In this document: positions 52,251 to 60,000 of the stretch, one piece after another | Layout: each line of letters begins with the position of its first letter | How positions within the stretch are numbered: position 1 is the stretch's first letter | Source of the DNA: Lineus longissimus | Taxonomy: Eukaryota > Nemertea > Pilidiophora > Heteronemertea > Lineidae | Direction: 5' to 3' | DNA length: 60,000 bases | Assembly (NCBI RefSeq): GCF_910592395.1 | Contig: NC_088321.1 | Coordinates: forward strand, 13,518,001 to 13,578,000 | Notes under the pieces: generated by a model | Told to the model about the DNA's origin: nothing | What the model saw: the letters and a program-made list of their open reading frames with translations, nothing else | Database searches by the model: none | Translations under genes and position numbers: made by a program

Positions 52251-53511
52251 GCAACATCATTCGTGATGTTCTAAATTCTAAAATACAAAATACAAAAGTG
52301 TACCTGGATTTAGAACGAACCGCACTTTAAGTTTAAATGCACTAAGCGCAAACGAAGCTTTGTTTTGAATTCAGTGGTAATGGTTAGGCAACTATAAACG
52401 CTTGGTTTGGTGCAAAATGTGGAAGCTGTCAAAAAACATCTAAAACCACATTTTTCGTTATTTAGTTTGAGATATTTTAGATTAGAAATTGATTCAAAAT
52501 GTACCTCACTGTCGGTATCGATTGTCACACCAAAACCGCTCGGGTGGAGTTGAAATGTTGGCCAAAAGCTCAGCTCTGCCTCGGTTTTTGTCTACATTTT
52601 AGCTCCACCATCGCGGTTTCGGTGAGACAACCCGGCAGTACCTCCAGTTCGGTATCAATTCCTTAAACTAAATCTGTCTGACGTGACTCATGCCTGTCTC
52701 CTTTTAACAGGGGGACAACATAAAGATACCATCGCAGTTTGCACCTCAGTTTTCTTGGACATCATCTCTAAAACCACAGTGTTTGATAAAGACATGTCCC
52801 CCTTGCTACAATTGTTGGCGCGCAGCATCATTCGTACAAGACTGCCGCATAAAAAAGTACAGATTTACCGCTGGGGATGACTTTCCGAGATGTGTCTACC
52901 ATCAATTGTTTCTGTGCAAGCAATTTACAAAACGATTGATAGCCTGATTGAGCGGCGTGTTCGAGAATCTGACTTAATTGACCTGCTGGCGTGACCGTCA
53001 AGCACTTATTGCAGTAAAAGAAACAGCGATGTTGATTTTTTTCCAATCGTGTCCGTCTCCTTTTCATCAAATCCACCGGGTGACTGCTATGTATGTTGTT
53101 TGGCAGAAAATACAGTAATGTGTGCACCTCTGTTAACATCCGGGCATCAAGTTTCAAGTTGAAATCCTCAATCTGCATACAAGGTCTCGTGAAGTTTAGA
53201 TCTGCCAAAACTAGAGTGAGTTTTTGTACATTTTTCATAACTCAAAAAGTAGCCAAAATTTTGAGAAAATTGTGCCATTGGTACAAAGTATAGGTATCTG
53301 ATAAACTCATGTGGCAGTTTTATGAAAATCGGACAATTCGGTAAAATTCAAGACCTGAAGTTTTTAACTGGAATAACCACGATAGAAAAATTCGCCCTTT
53401 CCGCTCAGCCGACTGCGCATATGCCGACACCACCTACCAGCGTTCTAGGACACGGTCTGGTGGTAACGATCTATAAGTTTGGTCCCTAGACCCTAATAAG
53501 AGCAAATCTTG

Positions 53512-53529
53512 ATAAAGACTAGTCTTTAT
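53512..53529. other. 18-bp perfect palindrome
   Basis: ATAAAGACTAGTCTTTAT. A similar broken form (ATAAAGACTTGTCTTTAT) is near 9025 in intron 11. It could be the heart of a dispersed repeat; function unknown. Confidence 0.7.
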
Positions 53530-54185
53530 TGACTATTGATGCAGTCTTGATTGTTATTCGTATGCCGTCTCGCTAAAGACTGCGATCTCGTAACGTTGTC
53601 TGCCAGAATGTGTCAATTCGTGCTTTAAAACTATTGCTAAACATTTTTTCTCTTATATTTTACAGGTAGGTCCTTCATAAGAAAATTCTGTTGAAAGAAG
53701 GACATCAATTTGTATCAGAAATTCCAAATAAGAATACATTCTAGTTTCGCACGCCTAACGTCCACGGTAGTATTAAGCCAATCTATGTGGGCATTTGGGT
53801 AGGCCCACGACGGGAGTAAGTATCTTTAGGCCTAAATAGGTGTAAGACACCCAGCATTTAAACCCGATTCATTTTGCGCCTACAACTCTTGCTATTCACA
53901 TTCAAATACTAGAGGATTATAGAAGGCCTAAAAATTATCCCATTACGGGCCTAGAAATGTGCATTATGTAAAAAGATCTGGCTGGACGTTCGGAGTGAGA
54001 AACTAGAGTATTTGAAAAATGCCAAAAAATGGTGAAACCTCATGACGGATTGAAAAGCTCTCAAAACCAGTAAGTATACATTTTAATGGCGCCATCTATA
54101 TCACTGTGTTTTTTTTTCTCATTCATACATTGTCATAATGTTAAACTTTAGAATGTACGTTGTGCTTGGTCAAATGGCGTTAAAA

Positions 54186-54372
54186 AACAATTCAGGCCTG
54201 GCCCGATACTCGGCCTGTTGTCTTTAAACAAACCCGCTCGCATCTATGCCTAAATAACAATTTTTCTACAATCTTTTCAAAGGGTCACAGGGCAAATCTT
54301 GCTGGCAGCGACCCCTACGAAACATCTTCCAAGGTGGTCGATATTCCTAAACGGCAAGGCAAATAAACGTAT
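54186..54372 (+). repeat. Dispersed repeat, copy 1 (partner at 56647)
   Basis: TTCAGGCCTGGCCC, TTGTCTTTAAACA, CAGGGCAAAT, GACCCCTACGAAACA and AAATAAACGT occur in the same order at 56647-56836. A partial, more diverged relative is in intron 5 (about 4411-4600). Confidence 0.7.
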
Positions 54373-55220
54373 TGAAAAACACAAACATTTTTCCTCAACT
54401 TTCTTGTCCCCGTATCTCACCAGTTGATCAAAGATTAATGCAGTTTCACGGGGGTGACTGGGAAGATGGGGAAAATAACTCGCCTGGGCAAACCGATTGG
54501 AGGCAGGCCAGACTGATGAAACAAATGACGCCTGCTTTTTTGCCCGCTTCCAATCAAAACTTCGCTGATATTAGTGTCGATAACTGGATGAATTGAAAAA
54601 TGAGATAAGGCTCGGCAAAGGGGTTTTCACCATTGCTATTTTTGGAGTGTGATTCATGCTGGCGGCTTCGATGCGATGAAGCTGTGCTATTTCTTTTATT
54701 AGCTGCTTCTTTAACGAGATATTTCGATAGCGGGACCCGGCCCATATTGCAGAGTCTCCTCCTGGTGGTTTGTTGGTAATCAGAAAAAGTACGCCTACTC
54801 ATCACACGCTGTTGCAACTCAAACGCAGCTGAAATGGTCAAGCTGGATTGCCCGCAGTACGTGGTATTTATTGATTGTGAAGTTCAACCCGAAGATATTT
54901 CTCTGAAGACAGATAATAAATTGACAATCTAGCGTACAATCGTTATTGACATTTTGCGTTATGATATTTTGAAACCAAATAATGTTGTAGAAAGTAGAAT
55001 TCAAAAATGCTTTCAAATTCTAATCGTACTGGTCATGAATTCGCCACATAAAGATTGTAGTTTGTCTGCACGCTATGATAATGATAATGCAATAGGGATA
55101 GAAAATCAACACGCCAATCAATTTGCTCCTTACTGCCCACGTGATGATGCCTAGCAACGGTTACAAATGGCGCTGTGCGGAGATGGCCGGAAATCCTGGT
55201 CATCTCGATCCGGTGATCAT

Positions 55221-55430
55221 TTTTCCTCCTTGTGCTCTCAGTGCTCCTTGAGATTGGTTTGTCAATACGAACATGGCAGTCTGCTGTCTGAATAAATACA
55301 CTTTGATGAGCAACAGGTAGGTTGGCTTTGCTTTAACCCTTAATTGGGAAAATGTATCGATAAAATAGTTGTACCATCAGTAAGTGCTGATGTTGAGCTT
55401 TCCAACGAATGGTTATGACGAATGCTTTTG
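55221..55430 (+). repeat. Direct repeat, copy 1 (partner at 55810-56070)
   Basis: AAATACACTTTGATGAGCAA and CAACAGGT with a following ACCATCAGTAAGTGC block recur downstream with changes. Confidence 0.7.
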
Positions 55431-55593
55431 ACAATTCAAACCAATATTGGCTTTTCTCTGTCCATAGGCAATTGAATTAATGTCAACAGGTCTCAAGTAA
55501 GGTTTAACATTGTAAAATGTCCAAGAAATTTTAACATAGCAAAAGAATGAATCCACAGAGGACCGAAAAGTAAGAAATTACAGATTTGTTTAT

Positions 55594-55662
55594 CACTTCA
55601 CAAGTTCGCCCTTCGGCATAAATGCACTATACACAATGTGCAGAGGGCGAACTTGTGAAGTG
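55594..55662. other. 19-bp perfect-stem hairpin
   Basis: CACTTCACAAGTTCGCCCT (55594-55612) is exactly inverted at 55644-55662 across a 31-base loop. It could be a small-RNA-type hairpin or the ends of a minimal foldback element. Confidence 0.75.
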
Positions 55663-55809
55663 GAGTCGTTCTGCATTTCGGTGTTTTCATCAATACACTC
55701 TGTATCCTGATCGCGAGTTAATGCTCCCTCTTTTCTACCTAAACCGATCTTTGACAATGTTTCAATCCCTGATTATGTGGCCTGTGCACTCGTATTATAA
55801 CGTATTTTG

Positions 55810-56202
55810 TCTCCTTTATCCCTCAGAGCTCCTCCAGATTGATTGTCCACGGCGGGATCGCGGTAGATCTGTTGTCTGATCAAATACACTTTGATTAGCA
55901 ACAGGTGTTGTCTCATGTATAACCCTTCCATGGCCGCTGAAAGCTTGGGTAATGTTGAATAAATTCTATGAGAATGTGCGGTGTGCTCAAAATAAAAGCG
56001 ATCGTGAAAATAAGTGTATGATTAGAAAGTGATTATCGAGCGCTTTCCAACGTATGTCCATGACAGTAGGTTGACAAGTGGTACCATCAGAAAGTAAGCC
56101 GAGCGCTTCAACGAATTAATATGTCAAATAGGTTTGGAAGTGGGACTATCAGAAAGTGCAAGTCGAGCGCTTTCCAGCGATTGGTCATGAGAAATGTGGT
56201 CA
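55810..56202 (+). repeat. Direct repeat, copy 2, with three tandem 62-bp units
   Basis: Repeats the 55221 unit, then carries three copies of ATCAGAAAGTG...GAGCGCTTTCCA (from about 56018). Confidence 0.75.
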
Positions 56203-56646
56203 ACTGCGTTAAGTATCATAATACCACCTGCTCGGTGTGCAAATAGGAAAAGTTGTCCGAGGAAATGAGTCGTCCGTACAGCTATCGTAGATCATCACAG
56301 CTGGTCAGTGCAGGCCGAGTTACCACGGAATGGCCAGAGAACCCGTGGGGAGTATACATCCCCGGGAAGGTGACTCTCTTGACATGCTTTTATCCACTCC
56401 ATTACGTCATTTTGGTGACGTCGTTTTGTCGGCATAGGCATTTTGGTCGATTTTGTGATCAAATATCGCTGTTCCATGGACGGTGCTGGGATGACGTGTA
56501 AATGGGATTGCATGTATAAAAATGAGCTTGGATGCTGTTAGGTCAATATAAAAGGGGTGTCAGAGCCGTTTCCGATGCTTTCTTTTGCTTGAGCTCCGGG
56601 GATTTTATGAACTGTCAGGTGTGACATTACGTTTTTTTTGCCCCGA

Positions 56647-56836
56647 ACCTCGCAGCTAAAACGAATCAGGCCTAGCCCAACACAATCTATTGTCTCTAAA
56701 CATAGCCCGTCACACTTGGGCCTAAATGTAAATTTTCAAAGGCTTTTCAGGGCAAATTTTGAAAACATCGACCACACGAAACAGCTTTTGAGGTTGTCGA
56801 TAGGCCTAACCCGACAAGGACAAAATAAACGTGTTG
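56647..56836 (+). repeat. Dispersed repeat, copy 2 (partner at 54186)
   Basis: See 54186. This copy has CGAATCAGGCCTAGCCC and CACACGAAACAGCTTTTGAG. Confidence 0.7.
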
Positions 56837-57194
56837 TGGGGTTGTAGCGTACATCATCAAGGATGGAAACTCTTATATTCTCCTGCCCTGGAGGTAATAA
56901 TGACATCTGACATGGCGCGGGTTAACAGATTGATGAAATTAGGACTACAGACCTGTATTTTGTAATTTGATCAGGTAGTCTTTCATTACCAGGCAAGGAT
57001 TGAAGGAAGACCAGGGTCGAATTCTCATTACATTCTTGGTCCTTCTGGCATTTTCAACCGAATACATCTGAAGTGCGATGATCGCGTTATGTAGTCAAAG
57101 TGTGAGTCATTACTTTAATAGCCTACCACGCCCCCTGTTATAATATCGTTTCGGGTAGATTTGAGAATGAGGGTAACGTTATTATAGAAAGGGT

Positions 57195-57268
57195 TGTCAG
57201 CGTGGTCAATGGAAACATCAGCGCCTCTCACCTCTTGAGGTCGTGGGGTTCGATTCCCTGTCGGTTCC
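57195..57268 (+). other. tRNA-like sequence, probably a SINE head
   Basis: It has a perfect B box (GGTTCGATTCC at 57247-57257) and an A-box-like TCAGCGTGGTCAATGG 45 bases upstream. I cannot fold a full acceptor stem, so an intact tRNA gene is unlikely. Confidence 0.45.
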
Positions 57269-60000
57269 AAGGTTCTATTGTGATTTAGCGGCCCCTGTTT
57301 TCGCCAGAACGTAGGTATATGTAGCATATCAATGTGATATTACAAAATGGGAGATGATGACTTGGGATAATCACATAACACGCCAGTATAGGGTGCCTAT
57401 GTGCGAGTGATTTTGGTTAAAACGATCCGCAGCTATTATCATGATTTAGAAGGAACGAGTGACGGGGTTAAATGCTGTCAAAGCTATATTTCGCGGTGGC
57501 CTATAGCTGGCGCCGAATCGGAGATGCTTTATATGTATGGTCACGCAACTGTCCTAATTACCTAATACATTAAATGCGTATATACACTTGATTGGCCGGG
57601 GCCAAATTGCCAATCGTCTTGTGAGTCAAATTTGGGATGTATTTGGCTTCGCTTGCCTGCAAACCGTCGATTACCCGCGGATTTGTCGAAGTGGCGTAGC
57701 GAATCGTGAACGTTTGGAACAGGATTTGCCCTTTTGAGATAACGCAGTTTGAAATTATCAGTTCGATGTTCACTTTTGATACCTCGTTGTAATCGATACT
57801 ACGCCTATGTTGCAAGAATATAACACTTCGGTTTTTGATAATTTCACACAGAAAATGCAGCAGTTCGCAACTTCGACAAAACGTCGACGAAATGGCTATC
57901 CTTCGATCAGTTAACCCGATTAACTCGTCAACGATAAACCGTTGAATTCAGATGCATCAACTAAGATTCGAATCGGTGGCTAAAAACCAATTCGTCAATT
58001 TCTTCAATGGGTGGCTAGAAATCTCTGAAAGTCTTAATTCTCCGCAACAAGATAATGTTGGCATTTCAATCATGTCAATTTAAAACTAATGACATTGCTA
58101 GAATTCAAGCGAACAAATTAGATTCGAACTGACGGCCATACGATACAATCGATGAATTTGTCGAATTGATTGCTTCGAATAAACGGATAGGTTCCGTTTG
58201 TCCAAGAAAATTACGCCATAATTGAGGCAGAAATGTCGCACATATTGAATCTATGGGTGTGGCCATCATGTCCATCTCCTTTGTAATTACATTTATAACA
58301 GTCAGAATGATAAAATTCATAGCAGTTATCAAATCAAATCAAAATTAGAAAGTTAACAGTCTTAAAAGTGTATATATAATTGTATCATACTTTCAAATAT
58401 AACTGTTAACTTTTGAATATATCTTCTCACGCAGACTCTAACCAGTCGGAAGTGTTAGTTACTCGCCACCGGCCGACATGTGAGGCACCGTCGGTATTAC
58501 CGACGACCACAACGACATAAAGTAAAGCATCTATCTAATGCCGACGATCTCTAATCGATGCAACAATCGGGTAACGTTTTTTCCCCGCGCAGAAGATAAT
58601 TGCGTTGCACCCTGCTCAATGGAATATCATACCTCAAAAATGGCATCAGATCACAGACGGTCTTCTTTACAAGATTAGCCAATTCGCCAGGCGCTCGGAG
58701 CGAATTGGCTGTTTTTTGTTGAGTTATTTTTAGATGACACTCGAAAATGAAATAATGCTATTACCAGCGATTAACGTGGGTAGAAGAGGCTCCTTTGTCT
58801 TAGTTCTCGATTTTTTTTTTGTTCACGGAGATTGCCGAGGGCGCTGGTGTTGGGTTCGGAATTTTCCGGATGCGTTGAAATCGGGATCGTCTTCAATGAC
58901 AATTTGGAAAGTTTAAGTTGACGTTCGCTGAAGGAATTAATTTTTTTTCAATGAATTTGCAAGAATGGGAACTAAGAGGTTTAGAAGCACCCTCTGCGCA
59001 ATATGAAATTAGGAAATTAAGTAGGTAACGAGAGGCAAAGCATTACTGAAGTTGAACTCAGTGGCAACAAAACAACGTGCTTTATCAGTAGGAATATACA
59101 AGTGACTGAAAGTACATGCGGTGCGCAATGCATATTTTCTCACCAGAATCTAGAAACTTCTAACTAGGTATACGGATCTCAGAGACTACATGACTTGGCT
59201 TATCAAAACCATCGCAATTTAACCTACTTTCTGGATTCAAGGCGGCCACCTTTGAAAATATTACTACGTCAATATATCCGTCTCGTGAACACTGAAAGTC
59301 GATTGTTCTTCAGTCTTATATAAAGCTGCAACCGTTGTTGCAATAATTTATTTAGCCTTCGGCTACATAACATTGAGCTTTGGGTAAATGCATTTTGCAA
59401 CAAAACTTTCAAAGAAAACTTTGACTTAAAGAACAAGATACATGTACTTAAGAATTCTCTAGCATCCAGTTAAAAAATGGCAAGGCCGTGTGTAGTGGGT
59501 TTCTTTTTATACAATGCCTTGCGGCTGCTCAGGGAATGAAAGAACGGTGCTTTTATATGGCATGGGTCGCGTGGAATATAGGCAATCATCATCACAGGTC
59601 TCGTTTTAGAAAAATATACATATTTCCTGCTCAATTACAAGGCACGCCAAATCATTCAGGTGACTGAATATTCAGGAATTGAAACTTAGCGGCCGTCTTT
59701 TCGACAATCAAGGCAGTGTCTAGCTGTTGCCACGTAGGATAGGCTTTATATACTGAACGCGATTTTCGCTTTGAGTTGCAAAACGAGCGCGATTTTTTTC
59801 TTTGTTCGGGGGTAATACGTCAGCAGGGCACTGCCCCATGTCGCAATCGCATTCGGTGTAATACGTTGAAATTAAAACGCTGGTGCAGTGTGCCAGTCTG
59901 TCATCGGCCTGTAAACAAGGTGAAGTCGCTATATGAGTCTATCACACAGTCGTTTCAACATGGCAGGGTGACAAGAAAACGCATAAACGTCACATGCAAC

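Larger units (their letters stand above)
50247..60000. other. Intergenic DNA, repeats only
   Basis: Apart from the repeats and hairpins listed separately I see no recognised gene. A 136-codon minus frame (52828-53238) is the longest and has no motif I recognise. Nothing structured was noticed in 57800-58670 or 58720-60000. Confidence 0.5.

Noticed and set aside
52828-53238. 136-codon minus-strand frame
   Set aside because: The longest frame in the right-hand region, but no family recognised and no clear splice sites. Not strong enough to call.
58677-58720. 11-bp stem followed by a T run, resembling a bacterial terminator
   Set aside because: The window is animal nuclear DNA, so a rho-independent terminator is not meaningful; likely chance or a foldback relic.

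Overview
The window is animal nuclear DNA: one large gene with many short exons, GT-AG introns, dense tandem and dispersed repeats, and DNA-transposon relics. The density of small non-autonomous elements and the capsid-type element suggest an invertebrate, probably marine. I cannot name the species or phylum from the sequence.

Region 1 (about 0.4-34.3 kb, + strand) is nearly all of one gene, a PPIP5K/VIP1 diphosphoinositol-pentakisphosphate kinase. I placed 29 exons plus one extra duplicate exon (called 12a). All joins keep the reading frame. Without 12a the exons sum to 4587 nt, exactly 1529 codons including the stop. The order is ATP-grasp kinase (exons 1-7), histidine-acid-phosphatase-like domain (exons 7-19, RHGDRTPK motif), then a long low-complexity C-terminal tail (exons 20-29). 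The initiator codon is not visible and lies upstream of exon 1 or outside the window. The locus shows repeated local duplication of exon material: a second copy of exon 12, paralogous neighbours 24 and 25, and intronic partial copies of exons 6, 10 and 22. The introns carry tandem arrays and several families of short inverted-repeat elements, some directly next to splice sites.

Region 2 (34.3-36.3 kb) holds the 3' UTR, a polyadenylation signal and one weak candidate for an alternative last exon.

Region 3 (about 36.3-40.6 kb) is a decayed piece of a Polinton/adintovirus-type element. It has a tandem-repeat coding remnant, a small hydrophobic glycine-rich virion-type protein, a second small protein with its frame broken, a minor-capsid-like protein split by one in-frame TGA, and a long capsid-type ORF of the F54H12.2 family interrupted by a C2H2 zinc-finger fragment. 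I saw no polymerase, integrase, ATPase or terminal repeats, so only the structural-gene side is recognisable.

Region 4 (40.9-60 kb) has no recognisable multi-exon gene. It starts with a good candidate first exon for a secreted protein (signal peptide followed by a phase-1 donor). It also contains a young 1.16-kb Tc1/mariner-type element with 324-bp inverted repeats, probable SINEs, dispersed inverted and direct repeats, and hairpins. Most open frames there look like chance.
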